64,000 nt of DNA from NCBI GenBank assembly GCA_963978545.1, contig OZ021727.1, forward strand, positions 95,170,262 to 95,234,261. The letters are read 5' to 3'. The stretch is from Linyphia triangularis (taxonomy: Eukaryota > Arthropoda > Arachnida > Araneae > Linyphiidae). The notes below the pieces were generated by a model that had not been told where the DNA came from, did no database searches, and worked only from the letters and a program-made list of their open reading frames with translations. The position numbers were made by a program, and so were the translations under genes. Of this stretch, positions 41,663 through 54,900 are shown in pieces (position 1 is the first letter of the stretch; every line of letters starts with the position of its first letter).

Positions 41663-43000
41663 ATTTGTTTTAAAATATCCTCTAAAAATTAGCTAAAATG
41701 ACTTATTTTAGTTTTATGTTTATAATAAAAAAAACTTTTTTTCAAGAAATATTAGAAGAAAAGGAATTTTCAGAAGAGCTATAATAATCACAACTAAAGT
41801 GTTTCAATTACTTAAATAGAATGTGAGTTTTAAATACAATATTGAATTAATTTCAAAATAACTTACGTGTTTGTTTTTACAAAAGTTTATTTTCTTTGTT
41901 AAGGAATCCAACTTTACATAACTATAATTTTTCTAGATAAAACTGTTTCTTTTTTAACGTATATCATATAGCTAATATGTTATGAACTTGACAATAAATT
42001 CATATGCTAGTAATGCGAAAAGTGTATCGAATTACGTAACTTATCCAATTACTCTTTGAACTCATAAACAAATAATGTTATCGCTACATGAAATAGAATC
42101 AAAGTGATAATCAGTTTTTTTTTTATCTTCTTTGTTTGAAAATCGATAAAATTGGTGTTTCGTTTCCCCGCTAGAACACTAATTTAAATAACAAAAACAA
42201 AACAAATTTTCTCTCAATAAACCTAAATGAACGACTAAATAAAGTCAATCATCCGTTTATAAAGGGAATGATTTGAAATTTCATAATTTTTTTGTGCTAT
42301 TTTTTTATTCATTCATTCTTTTTTTTTTAAGTTTGCTATGTCAATGGGCTTTAAAAGCTAAGAAAAATTGCCAATTTATGTTTAAAATCGGTAATTTTTG
42401 TCATTATGATATCACAATGTTTCCAAATTTTCATGATAAGGTCAACATCCTCCAAGATCTCAGAGGGTGGGTATCACTTTCCGTATTATAAAAAGTGGTA
42501 AAAAACTTCATGGGTAAAATACTCCATTATCAACAACACTGGACAACAATATCTCTCATAGAACAATATCTGGACTTAAGAACACTTTTCAAACCGAAGG
42601 TGATTAAGAAGTATTGTTCCAGTCGAAGAAGACCTTTTTTATATCCAATGGTAATGTTACCGGCAATGTGTGAAAAGCCTGCATTCTATAGAATACCTTG
42701 GCATTTTATAAAATAATAGGCGTATTTAGGCGAAATATGGAATGTGAGAATTATATATTACATACTTTTCCTATAGGCATTATATGTAATACTTAAATAT
42801 TTTATAGAATGATAAATGCTCTTTAAGCAAACTATGAAAAACCGAAAGGGTTAGAATGCGTTATACGTCCCCCCTCCTTTTTTTTTTTAGCGATTTTGTG
42901 CCAAATAAGGTAACCCGGAGCCTATATGATTGGCCTCAGTGATACATATGTTATGTTGAACAAATAATGAAATGCAGCTATTAAGATACATTTATTTAAA
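40633..43000. other. intergenic between SLC46 and LRR genes; no gene
   Basis: It must hold the 5' non-coding exon and promoter of the SLC46-like gene unless these lie further right or in the LTR. AT-rich, with a poly-A run at 41629. 42850-42930 shares GGTTAGAATGCG...GGTAACCCGG...CCTATATG with 61645-61730. Confidence 0.35.
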
Positions 43001-43001
43001 A

Positions 43002-43825
43002 TTAGCTGCGTAGTCCCTCGTTGCGGAGACTAGTCATGGTGTATATGCCCCAGCTTTTGGAACTTCGGGAACAGGCTCGCTTTGCTCGCTGAAATGTTCA
43101 TTGCTAAGCAAAATCAAGCTCTCTAAAAGTTTCATTGTTACACAAACACAGATCGTTTCACTTGCTGAAAAGTTCATTGACACATAGGCACAGGCTCGCT
43201 TCGCTTGCTGAAAAATCATTGCTACTCAAGCATAGATAATACAAGCAATAATACAAGCCCCCTCACCTTTCTGAGAATATTTTAATATTATGTTTGTAAA
43301 AAAAAAAGAAAAAAAAAAAAAAAAAGACCGGAACTACTTATATTTAAAAATTCAGACATCTTGGCCTATTAGAAGTTCATTTGAAAAATAATTAAAAAAT
43401 CTAATTAAATTTTTTTACCCTCTGTTTTGTATAAAGTCCAAAACTATACCTATGTTAAAAGTTTCAGAGCTGTACACGGAAGAAAAGTCGCTTTGAAAAA
43501 AAAAAAAAAAAAAAAAAAAAAATTAAAATTAAATAAATTAAAATTTTAACTTTCTGTTTGTTAAAAATCTAATAAGATAGCAAAAACTTCTTATGTTGTA
43601 ATTTTCAGAACTCAATTCCTGTTAGAAGTAGCTTTGTAAAATTTTTAAAATTATATGAAAAAATTAGTCAAAAAATAAACTAGTTCAAATTTTAAAATTT
43701 AGTTTTTCAAAAGTTCAATTACCAGACAAAAACTACTTATGTTTTTTGAAATTTCATAGCCCTACGCCTATTTGAAGTAGCTTCCTATAGAGGGACAGAG
43801 ACACTGTTTGTTTTATTATTATAGA
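43002..43825 (-). mobile_element. Helitron-like element B1 (non-autonomous)
   Basis: On the minus strand, A/TCTATAATAATAAAACAAAC ... CTAA/T: 5' TC, 3' CTRR form CTAA, A and T flanks. Near the 3' end there are the repeated phrases GCTCGCTTTGCTCGCTGAAA and TTCATTGCTA also seen in B2. Inside are about three array units. Confidence 0.65.
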
Positions 43826-44319
43826 TACGTAAAAAAATAAAAGTTGTAAAAAACAAAATGTGTACCTTTCTTAATAATGAAATAAAATAAAATATGAACC
43901 TATTTGTTGCACCAAGAAAGTTAATAATTTACTTATTTTTAATTTCACTTTATTTGATAAGTTTACACGTGTGTTTTCTTGTTACTTCTTAAGTTTATAC
44001 TTAAGCTTATAATTGAACAATTTTGAAACTTGGAAGCCCATTATAAGTAAATTAAAATAAGTTTTTTTGTTGCTATTTTCTTCCTCATGACATTTTCTAA
44101 TTATTGAGTGGAAATTTTGAGTAATTACGATTATAGAATTTTCATTCATGAATGAATGTAGAAAGTGCTGAGAGGGGATGTGGGAGGGGGGAGAGGAGCA
44201 CTGTTTCGTATGTACTAATATTTTTGATCACTGGCCGCCACTTTTCAGAAACAATACATACTATGCATAATCATTAGATTTAAATACAAGGCTTTCTCGA
44301 CTGGAACAAAACATCATAT

Positions 44320-44783
44320 TGTTATGAATTTTTCCGCTGAGGCAATGATGGTACAGTTTTTAAAATAAAAACGAATATTTATTCACTTTTCAAAGGCACA
44401 AAATTTATTCACAGATAGCAGTTTAATCACCCGCAAGCAACAACACAAGCTTCAGTAAGAACAATTTCGAATACAGCAATTATACAAGTTCACTCTAGTA
44501 GGTAAACAAAGCGATCACCTCACATCGAAGTCCGAAATCAAACTGAAAACTTTCCCGATCTTCGGTCTTTATATACCAGGCGCGAGAGAACATTCTCGAA
44601 ATTTCTAGCCAATTCGTCGGAAAAGAAATATCTCGAAACTTCTCGATTGCTTTAGGTGTTGCCACCTTTTTTTAACCTGTATAATGCTATCTGTTAATAA
44701 ATAAAATAAGATAAAATAAATTACAATAGAGTTTTAAAATAATACGTCACTATTTACTCTATATACAGACAATTTATGCAACA
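44320..44783 (+). mobile_element. solo LTR, family 1, copy 2
   Basis: TGTTATGAATTTTTCC ... TTTATGCAACA with ATAT on both sides (44316-44319, 44784-44787). Long matches to 7599-8057: GAGGCAATGATGGTACAGTT, TAGGTGTTGCCACCTTTTT. Confidence 0.85.
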
Positions 44784-45036
44784 ATATCAACCTTCCATTT
44801 AAAAAGATGCCTAAAGACTAGATGAAGAATTAGTTGAGTTTTACTCGTTTCTTGACACTTTTTATCATTAAAAATATATCTTGACGGAAAATAACACAAT
44901 CTTCTTCATTCCGACTCTTTGATGAAAATTTTGAAACACATGTGTTATCATAATGATATAAATAATATAACCTGTAAAAACAGAGTTTTTAAAAAGCCCT
45001 TTGTTTGCATTGTCATTTTTTATATTCATTAACACA

Positions 45037-45440
45037 ACGTCGATATCAAAAACATTTCTATGAACAAAATGTGCGGAAAACCAAGTTTCAAAATTTATTT
45101 ATTAAAAATGAACGTGAATGTATGCCTTCGCATCCAAATATCATTTATTTATTCTGATTAAAGTAATTTTATTATTTATTATTAAAAAAAAATTGGCAAC
45201 AGGAAAGCGTTTCAACAATGGTCGGTTCAATGCTATTTTAAAGCAATTGGATGACGGCAAGTTGGTTTAGTAGTATTCCGTAAAAGCGACACTTTTAGTG
45301 ACGACTGTCACAGCCCCAAAATTTGATAGAATGCATTGTCATGGACATCGAACCTATCTGCCAAGTTTCAGCCTGATTATATGACGGAAATGATATTAGT
45401 TACGCTTCTGCAGATTCTGCTCCATCGACAAACATAATCG
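45037..45440 (+). repeat. interspersed repeat, copy 2 (first at 5690-6115)
   Basis: Collinear with copy 1 over about 400 bases. 45460-45860 after it contains two similar blocks with TTTTTGACGCAAATTGGCAA / TTTCTAACGCAAATTGGCAA and ATGACAC, perhaps a further tandem part. Confidence 0.6.
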
Positions 45441-45869
45441 AAGTTAATATAAAGGATTTAACTAAAGATTTTTGACGCAAATTGGCAAATTTATGATAAG
45501 GTCGAAATTTTTAGATTTTATAATTTTTGAACATTTTAACGGAAAATTACCTTCGAGGAGAAAGTTGACCCTTCAATAACAATTTTTAAATATTAGTGAA
45601 TTAACAATGACACATATTATAGACTTTTAATTTAATCTGAAATATTTTGTCTCAAGCTCGAAAAATTGGCTTTTTGTCATTTTTTTTGGCAATTTTAAAA
45701 GAAAATGGCCCCCTCCTCTTTGCTTCTAGGAGGACATGAACTCTTTGATGATAATTTTTTAAATGTTAGTGGCATCACAATGACACGCAATACCGATACA
45801 CAATATCGATTTCTAACGCAAATTGGCAATTTTTTATCACATGCAGATAATTTTATAAAATTTTAATTT

Positions 45870-46505
45870 TTTTTTTATTTATTTGCGAGTTAAGTAAACA
45901 TTATATTCGTTTTTATATTTGAATTGCTATATCAAGAAAATGCAAATTTTTTTAAAGCATGGATGTAATTAAGATTTTTGGAAAGCTTTTGCAGAAGTTA
46001 AGAAATAAGTGTTAAAAATGTCCTTATATGCAAGGCATCCAAGAATGGAGTAAATCAATAACTTGTAATCTTAACTGTCTATAAATGCTATAATTTATGT
46101 CAATAATGTAAAGAAGTTTAAGATTTACCTACTTAAAATAAGAGCTTGAGTAATTAAATGTTAAATGTACAGCGAAATCTGAAGCCCATTTTTTATTTGT
46201 TAAATGAGCTGTCATATTTTTAAATTTTATAAAATCACATCGCATGGTTTAAAATAAAATAAACCTCATGATGTTCATAACAGAACCTATGTTCTTATTG
46301 ATTCTAAATAGGCTTAGCTATTATGACTGAGAATAAATAATTACCAGGTCTTACCCAATGCAAATTATACAATTACATAACAAAGAAAACAATCTAAGGT
46401 TTTTTATTTGCAGTGCTCAGTGCTCATATTGCTTATAGTCGAGAAATAATCATAAAAATGCACCGTTGTTTTATTCTCGTTCTGTCAAATGTCCGCTGTC
46501 CTTTT
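45870..46505. other. intergenic, nothing recognised
   Basis: No ORF or repeat noted. Confidence 0.35.
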
Positions 46506-46508
46506 TAA

Positions 46509-47202
46509 CACTAGATTGCCTAAGCAAGTCATTTTGACTGCTTTTGAATTTCAATTAAAAAAATAATTATTTAAATAATGACACAGCTTCTTATAATTTT
46601 GTGACTTTTTCTACAACATATAAATGGGTTAATTAATCATTGTTGTTGCCCCCCCCCTCCTTCATTTCCGGTATATATATATGTGTTATACCTATATTGC
46701 CGAAAAGCAGTCATTTTGACTGCTTGGAAAAGACCAGTTCGGCTCTGGATTGGAATAACATGATAACATACAAGTTCCTGATAAATTGTCGATTTCGACA
46801 TATACTTGATAAGTTGCAGTTGTTCAATAACTAAAGTTATTGTTATTCGTACTTGTTATTCGAATCTTTATGCCAGGCCTGGCCACGCGCTTTGTTCCCT
46901 TTGAACGCGCTGTAACGTAATTCAGATGGGAAGGAGGATCACTGAGTGTATGATCTCATACTGTAATCGATACTGCTGAAATGTCCAGATAATGTATAAA
47001 TTATTTTTTTTTCGAACTGAAATACATTTTTTTTATTGTTAATACTTATTAATAACTTGTTATATGACTATAAGTGATATAAAATATATTAAAAATTACT
47101 GTTAAACAAATTTCTTTGCGCATTAGTTATTTTTTCACAATGCAGTCATTTTGACTGCTTTCAGGCAATATAGGTATATAATAAGCTCCCGTCTTTCTAG
47201 TG
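46509..47202. mobile_element. piggyBac-type miniature element
   Basis: TTAA at 46505-46508 and 47203-47206, with ends CACTAGATTGCC and (reversed) CACTAGAAAGACGGGAGC. AGTCATTTTGACTGCTT occurs near both ends and once inside (46527, 46709, 47144), and ATTGCC(T/G) follows each end. TTAA duplication and CACTAG ends fit piggyBac. No transposase. It lies about 60 bases 5' of the possible non-coding exon of the LRR gene. Confidence 0.8.
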
Positions 47203-47257
47203 TTAAAATGGATACCTCTTTGCATTTTTGAATTTATCTCTTTTGGCTTTCAGCTGA

Positions 47258-47348
47258 AACATTATCAGCGTTTCTCTCACCATCTGTACGTTTCTCACAA
47301 TTATTCTTGATTTCGTATGTTTACTTTCCCAGTGGATTGTTCAAAGAG
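47258..47348 (+). other. possible non-coding first exon of the LRR gene
   Basis: The best upstream donor is AAAGAG/GTAAGT at 47349. The preceding 90 bases have no long ORF and could be the 5' UTR exon that must join the acceptor at 48595. The left boundary is a guess, and no TATA box is clear. Confidence 0.3.
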
Positions 47349-47349
47349 G

Positions 47350-47913
47350 TAAGTCGAATTTCTTTTTATCGTCAGTCTGTGGCATTCATCGCTCTTAACT
47401 GGGGCATCAGTCATCTTTAGTACATATTCTGAAGGTAATTTTTGATAATAGTCCTTTTCGATTATTATAGGAATGTTTCAGTGAAGCTAATATTATTCTA
47501 AAAAGAGGAATCTCATATTTTAGTGTAATTCTGAAGATAGTTTTGGATATTGCATCTTAAAGTAAAAATTCGTCTAATTTCCGAAAATTTAATTCTTTTT
47601 CTATTAAACTCTCATGTATGTGGATGTGTATTAAAATGAAAATGAAGATATTTTTAGTTCATTCATTTTATTTTGAGATTTTTAAGTATTTGAATATTTA
47701 AAAATATATTTCTATGATAATGAGTGTTTTGTTATTTTGAATAAGAGACACCGTGTGTTAGAAGTTTTTGATGCAAGAGCAATAACACGAGCTGAATATT
47801 TTAATACGGGATTTTTTTTCTCAAAAGCCTATATCTAGTATTTAACATTGGAAGTACAATTATGATATTGTTTCCCAAAAATCTACATGATTTCCACTGG
47901 TTTTAGTGAATTG

Positions 47914-47949
<36 letters not shown>

Positions 47950-48595
47950 AATCGAATGATTTATTCGAAGTTCCTCACTTCTGATCTGAATAAGACTCAG
48001 CTCATTATTCTCCAAGTAACTTTAATACGTGAAAGGTTTGTTTAGTATCATGAAGCTGGAAAAGGCTTTGTAATTGCTTTTGAAATCTATTTCAGCACCT
48101 CTATCTCGACTTACTTACCTATTGGTGGTTACCTATTATACAGAATGATAAATGGAGTACAATAGGCACTTTTCATTTGATTTCATTTGTTCACGAACCG
48201 TTTAGGAAGAGGCCCTCTATGGTTATAAAAATGTCCTCAGATTATTAAGAGATATTCTAACGAGAAAGCCAACGAACTCATCTTTTGGGTGTAATAAATC
48301 ATTGGTGCATTGAATAAAGTCTACTGCAATTTTAATCCTTCGAGATCTCAATGCCCATACATTGGCGTGCCATGGATGTATGAGGTGTTATTAGATCAAA
48401 TGTTAACGTCACCATCTGACTCAGTTCAATATTACCAGACGTATTTGGCATCAATGAGCAGTTAAAGTTGTTAGAATTGGGTAGTTTGTTAAAGAATATT
48501 AAAGTAGACACCATAATCTTCTGATATCCTGAAGATGCAGTTAGAATTCGATGCATGTTAGCTAATCTGTAACCCCCCTTCGAATTCATTTTCAG
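47350..48595 (+). other. probable 5' UTR intron of the LRR gene
   Basis: From donor GTAAGT (47349) to acceptor TTTTCAG (48595). It contains a 28-base poly-T at 47919. No ORF with family motifs. Confidence 0.35.
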
Positions 48596-48616
48596 GTAAC
48601 TATATCCTGAATCATC

Positions 48617-48979
48617 ATGAGGGTTGTAGTCCTATTAGCAACAGTGCTAGGAATCGCATTTGCGATGTCCTCCGGATGTCCACCAGAGGAAGACATCAGC
48701 CCCTGCATGTGCAGCGAGGATGACTATGACGTAGATCTCACCCTTAGTTGCTACGAAGAGGGAGTGACGCCGGAAGATCTGAAGAGAGTGATGCGCGCAT
48801 TCCCGCCGGAGAATACGCTGGCCATCGAATTGGACGGGCTCACGCTGGGGAGGCTTCCATCGACGTTTTTCGAAAATGTTAACGTGAAGAGACTGGAGAT
48901 TTGGCATAGTGATTTGGATGGACTGACGAGAGAGGGGGAAGACGGAAAGCCCCTCGCTGGTCTGGAGGACACTTTAGAG
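48617..48979 (+). CDS. LRR protein gene, coding exon 1
   Basis: The acceptor TTCATTTTCAG at 48595 gives 21 untranslated bases and then ATG, so an upstream non-coding exon exists. It encodes residues 1-121: signal peptide, cysteine cap (C21, C30, C32, C45 region) and first divergent repeats. The donor is TTAGAG/GTTTGT, phase 0. The exon is clearly GC-richer than its flanks. Confidence 0.9.
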
Positions 48980-51900
48980 GTTTGTGTTTCAAAACGTTTA
49001 GTTAAATTTTATCGCAAATGAAAAAAAAATCTTTTATAATATTTGCAAGGTAACTAAAAAAATAATATTGAGCAGAAATTTATTTTTGCTAATTATTCGA
49101 ACCAATTTTTTTATATTTTAATGCTAAAAGAAAAAAACAAAACAAAAAACTAGTCATTAGGATAAACCTTACGGTAGACAGGACAAGCAAAATTAAAGAG
49201 AAACCCCTAATCAAAGTAATTATTAATACTAACCTCTCCTTCTCTATTTTATTAAATGTAAAATAATTATATATAGCAAAAATGTGCCCCATTAAGTATT
49301 TCAACGTATAATTACAATAGTTGACCACATCAAGAGCAAATCACTCCACAAACAAGTAATATTTAAAAAGAAATATTTCTTCTAAATGTTTTTTTGTAAC
49401 AATAACTCAACGTCTCGCTGACATTTTTCTCTCGTTTTGAATTGATCATAGGAATTAACAATCTCTTCGACTTTGAACGATGATGAAGCACCTCTGAAGT
49501 TAGACTTCAGTCATCTGAAGCGCCTGCAGATACTGGATCTATCCTTTAACTCGATCTCGGAACTTGGTGATGACTGGTTCAGGAATGGACCTCTTTCTTT
49601 GGCCAAGCTCGTTCTCTCCAACAACAACATCGAGAAACTCGGAAATAGGGCATTCGAGGGACTGACCGGCTTGGAGGAGTTCTACTTGGACGGAAACAGA
49701 TTCGGCCCCATCAAGCGAAGCATACTGCCCTCCCCAGCAAACAAACTGAGAAAGATGGAACTTGAGTAAGTTATTGTTTTATCAACTGAATCTATTGTTG
49801 GTCACCTTTGAGAGGAAATTGATTCTCCTCCCCTCCTCGTCATAGACTTTTTGTATGTAAACGGATTGCTTGACTTGGTCTGACTCCGTCAGACAGGGTT
49901 GGAGATTAGAAACAACAACAACAACATTTGTTTTATACGCATGTGCTTAGTGATAGCTATCAAAATAATGGAAACGCGCTTAATAAGATTGCAATTTTAA
50001 TGTTTTACGTATTCATAAAAAATTGTAAAAAAATCAAGGACTGTTGCAGTCACTCCACCTCTTCCTCTTTCACCTCGACTTTTGTGGAATTATATTCATG
50101 GGAAAGGTTGAAAGCTTCAGTGGAGTGGAGAGAGCCCCCAGCCCAACATTGGTATGTGGGTAAAAAACCGGGAATGACTTTAGACCTCCAGATTGACAGA
50201 GACTCTCTAAATGCAATTTCTAGACTAGCTAGCGGTCACATCAAGTGCCTTACATTCATCGAGGGCAGGAAGGTCTTCACCTCCTGCTCCAAGTGCCACC
50301 ACCACCAGGTTTCGCCAGAGCATTTGATGGACTGGTTAAACCTCTCAAGGGTGGACATCTGTCATGATCATATTCTCGTACTCGACTTTCTTAGGGTCAA
50401 CGAACTCATGGATCTCGTTTGACTCCGTCAGAAATGGAGAATAAGCAACAACAAAATATTTTACCTACTTGTCATTTAATCAGATGTGCTTTCTATGCTT
50501 TTTTATGGAGAGATTAAAACGTTAGATTTTATAGTTTTTAACAATGATCAAACTATTCGAACAAATAGTACCATAAACGAATGATAATGTAACAAATGCC
50601 TCACTACTAGTATTTCTAGAAAAACCAACGAGTTTTAAGAGGCAATGATGTTGATTTCTGTGTATAATAGTTGGTATGAGAATTTTCATGCAATTGTATT
50701 CAATCCATAAGCAATAAGTATAGATCTAATTAAAGCGTGAAAAATACACTGTGACGAATAAAATTAATTCACTTAAATTCAAGGCGGCTAAATATTATTT
50801 AAATATTGTATGATCACATCAAATTCTGAATCTTGGAGTCATCTGAAAGGATTGCGATTTGTTAAATCAGAATTTCATTTGGTCATTCACGTTACTAGTC
50901 TTAACTAGGAGGATCCTAATACCTCCGTAATTTCATACGAGCACATCTTATCTGAACGATAATTACGCCTCTTAATTAACTTTGAGTGTAGAAAGTGTAA
51001 CAAAAAAACATGAAAAAACATCTAAGTCTTTGTATCAAGTAAATTTGTCTTCCTTTGGAATTAATATTTTTAGCCTCAATACAAAGAAATCCAGATTGCT
51101 CTCAGCCTGCTTGTTTAACTTGCAGAAATATCAGAATCTCAATCAATAACATAATCACAATTTATTACAATTTTGATTTTTATATTATTTAATCTCTCCA
51201 TGCTAAAAAGTATGTATTAAAAAGTGTCCTCGCAGTTTGAGATTTTGAGTTGTTGCATTGAGATTTTTTCGCGGGTGTACCGTAAAACGGGGTGATTCGG
51301 AACACTTTTCAACTTTCAAAATAAAAATTGGGTGTTTTGAGATCGTTAACAAACGTATTTGTAACCTTGAAACTTGGGGATTACCTTCTTTGAGGATCAA
51401 CCCAAAAATTTTGAAAAAAACAAGGCTTGCATTTATTTTGATTTTCTTTTTCAAAAGTTTTCCGATTCATCCCGCAGAAAGGGGTGAATAAGAACACTCG
51501 TTAAAAATTATACGTATATGATCTTATTTAAACATTGACTGAGTCATAAAAAAATATTAACGCATTGGTTAGAATGAATATCATAAAAAATCTTTTAATA
51601 TGAGAGACAAAAAAATTGTGTTTGTCAAAATAATTGTCAAAACAAATCATATTGTTGAAAGTGCGTCAAACCTTCTCCTGACCTAATACAAAACAATATC
51701 ATGCAAATGGTCATTAAAACTAATAATATTTTTCAGTCTCTTGATATTTGTGTAAAGACTACAAATTCCATGAAATAATTTGAGGACAGAGAAAAGCATC
51801 CTCATCTGTTTCAGAGAATTTCTTCGTTTCTGGGTGCTTTTTGTAAAACACGCTTATGTGACCATAATCTTGAGGGTGTAAAACTCTGGTCACATAGAAT

Positions 51901-54900
51901 CTTCATTAGAGATAATGAAGTCGTCTAGAGAAAAACTAATGAAACAACTGGGTTTTCTGCAACATCGAAACTAAGTTCTTCTGACATTTCTTTTAGCTTC
52001 AAATCTTGATCACTGTCTTGAAGGAAGTAATTAGACTCTTCTTTAGTCGTTGAGCCTGATGTGGAACATAAACTTGGCCAAAACCACATTTAACGCAACT
52101 TTTCTTGTTTTCCGATTCCCTCGCCAATCTCAAAATCAAGAAGAGGCACAACGTAAATATTCGTAAAATAATAAACTTTTTAAAATCTAGTTAGACTAGG
52201 GGGCTCCGCCTCCTGCTCGCTAACTCTCGCCAACCCCCTGGATTGCTATGCAATCCTCTTGGCTCGCTTTGCTCGCCTCAAAGTAAAGCATTTAAAATAT
52301 GCCCTAGCAAAAACTATTTCAGCTGCATAATTCCATGAAACTGAAAACGTTTTGTTATTTATGAAAGGCCAGAATACTTGCCACGTCATTATCCTACTGC
52401 TGTCGAGACGCGTTAAGCAGGGACAATGTGGCAACGTAGTAGAAAGTTCTTGGAAAACAACAAAAATAAACAGTATCGTACATATATTTAAAAAAAGATC
52501 GGTTATTTCATTGAACAATTAAAATTTACGGGCTGGTTTCGTATGAAGCGCCAAAATAATTAAAGTTGCTTATAGAAAATTTCTTAACGAAGCAATCATA
52601 TGTTCGCATAATCTTTTTTGCGAAACTTAGAAAATAAAATAAAGCAGTGAAAGGACAATTATCCGGATGTCAATCAACTGGAATTTTTTGAAAATCAAAT
52701 TTGGCTAGAAAATTAACCCTATTTCGCCAAAAGTTTTTTTTTTTTAAAATTTCGTATGAGATTTTGAAGTTGGGTGGGTGGTTTTATTCGTTATTTTGAT
52801 AGTTTTCAATTCGTAATAGCTGAATTTGTTGTTATTGTTGTTTCTTATTCCACTTGATCTAGAACAAGTCTAGACCAAGTCCAAGAGACCGTACGCCCAA
52901 AGAAAGTCTCGAACCAGCGCAGGGTTATTATAGAGATCGCTCTTCTCCAAATCCAAACAGGAAAGCAGATGGTCCGGTGAAGCTTGATGGGAAACACACT
53001 TGAGGCACACCACAGGGTACTCCTTTTGTCCCTGAACATATGCAAGTGTGCGAGTATGTCCGATGATGAGTCTGGTGATGGTGGTTTGTAATTTCCTGTC
53101 GCCCTTCAGCTCCAGGGCAGCCCCAGGACGTTTTTGTTCATACCAGTCATGAGTTGGTGGAATCCTCCATGTCTTGCTGTTGTCGGCTCTGACCTTCGAG
53201 AAAATTTCTCTAAACGTAAGATGACCACAATTTTCTGATGTTACAGCAGAGCCCTCCTTAGCCAATTTATCGGCCAAGTCATTGAAGAAGATGTCTACAT
53301 GGGATGGTATCCACTGCAGATGAATGACATTATGCGAAGAGAAAATCTTTAGTTTGTTCACAATGTCCATGCCGAGTTTGTCGGTAATGTTTCGCCATTT
53401 GCTTAAGAATTGAATGGAGCTCTTACTGTCCGAGAAAATCCAGATATCGCAGGAGAAATTATTAGAAATCATATAATGTAGAGTTTCGTCGATGGCTATC
53501 AATTCAGATCTAAAGACTGAACAAAAATTTGGGTTTCGCTTGTTAAACATTTGGAAGATCCTCCAGTGGATTTAGGTGGGTCCCCAAAAGGCAGGATTCA
53601 ACTTCAGGAAATAAGAGATTTTGGTTGGCTGCCCTGCTAAAGGGGCTGTCACTTTCGAGTCTTTGATTGTTTTTCCAACCCTTTAGATAGGAAGCAGTTC
53701 GATGTTGGTCTCCAAAGCTATAAAGCTTACTAAAATAAATGTTGAAATGTTGGAAGACCATCTTAAGCACAAAGGTTGGAGATTTGCCTCATAAAGAACA
53801 ATCTCATTAGGACAGCTATTACGTAGCCCTGTAATAATTCGTGCAGCACTTAGTTGGATCCTTTCGAGTTTCTTTAAATTTGTAGCAGATGCTGTTTGCA
53901 AAATCTGATACCCATATTCCAGAATAGGTCTAATAAGGGATGTGTAAGTCGTCCTGAGGGTAGACGCATCCGCCCCCCAGTCGCTGAATTTGTACTGATT
54001 AGAAATGAATATAGGTTCAGATTTACTGCATAATGTCACTTAGCAACTTTTTGAAAGTTGGCGATTTAGCACTGAATTTAACCCGACGACCTCCGGAATA
54101 TGTTCCAGCAGATAACTTTTCCGAAAAGTCTGGTTTATCCGAAATTCTAATCCAAAAGAAATGTACACATCTTGGATCTATTTATTCTTGCATCATCGTA
54201 ACTATTAAATCAATACATTTTAATTAGGCAACATTTTCTATCTGTAGACTGTAATAAGAAAAACAAAATAGCGAATCCAAGTTGTTGCTGTTGCCAGATG
54301 TATTAGTAAAATTTCTAAAGATATATTATGATTGACTGGATTGATGAATTTGGAAATTTATGCATAAAGTACATTTAGAAGATTTGTGATTGGATGTTTG
54401 ATGTCGTTGCTATTCTGCTCACAGAAATACAGCAGAATTTGGACGTTACGCAAGAGAATTATATATATAGATTAGGTAAGGCATGTTGTTGTGGATGTTC
54501 ATAATTAATTAAAAATATATTACGGGATAAGTTTTGGATAGGTTAAAACTCACAGAAATGTATGCACGCTGTTTCCGAATTTTTTAAAAATGGCGCACAA
54601 AATATGTCATGAGATTCCAAACACTTTAGGCAAATAAAAATATATACATAATTAATAAAACTGCTTTGTTTGAATAAAATAATAATTTCTTTGTAATTTC
54701 ATTAAATTTCCTTCTGATTCACTCGCTGTTCCTCTTCACCTCGTTTTACGGTATACTTCTTTGACTCGCAGCGCACAAATTTTGGAATATAAAAATAAGA
54801 AATTTTGCACGTTTGTAAAGAAATGTTTGGGAAATAGAATAAGAAAAATTTAGAGATGCAAAATTCAGTTTTAAGAGTTATTATATCAAATTGCAAGAAT

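Larger units (their letters stand above)
51276..54757. mobile_element. possible outer TIR element enclosing the Helitron
   Basis: The left GTGTACCGTAAAACGGGGTG at 51274-51293 and the right reverse AGTATACCGTAAAACGAGGTG at about 54756-54736 could be ends of one element, since TACCGTAAAACG motifs are common at miniature-element ends. The interior near each end does not clearly align, so they may be unrelated ends. Confidence 0.3.

Noticed and set aside
42273..42716. Plus-strand ORFs near 42.3-42.7 kb as a small secreted protein
   Set aside because: Low-complexity F/L-rich start, no splice support and no recognisable family.
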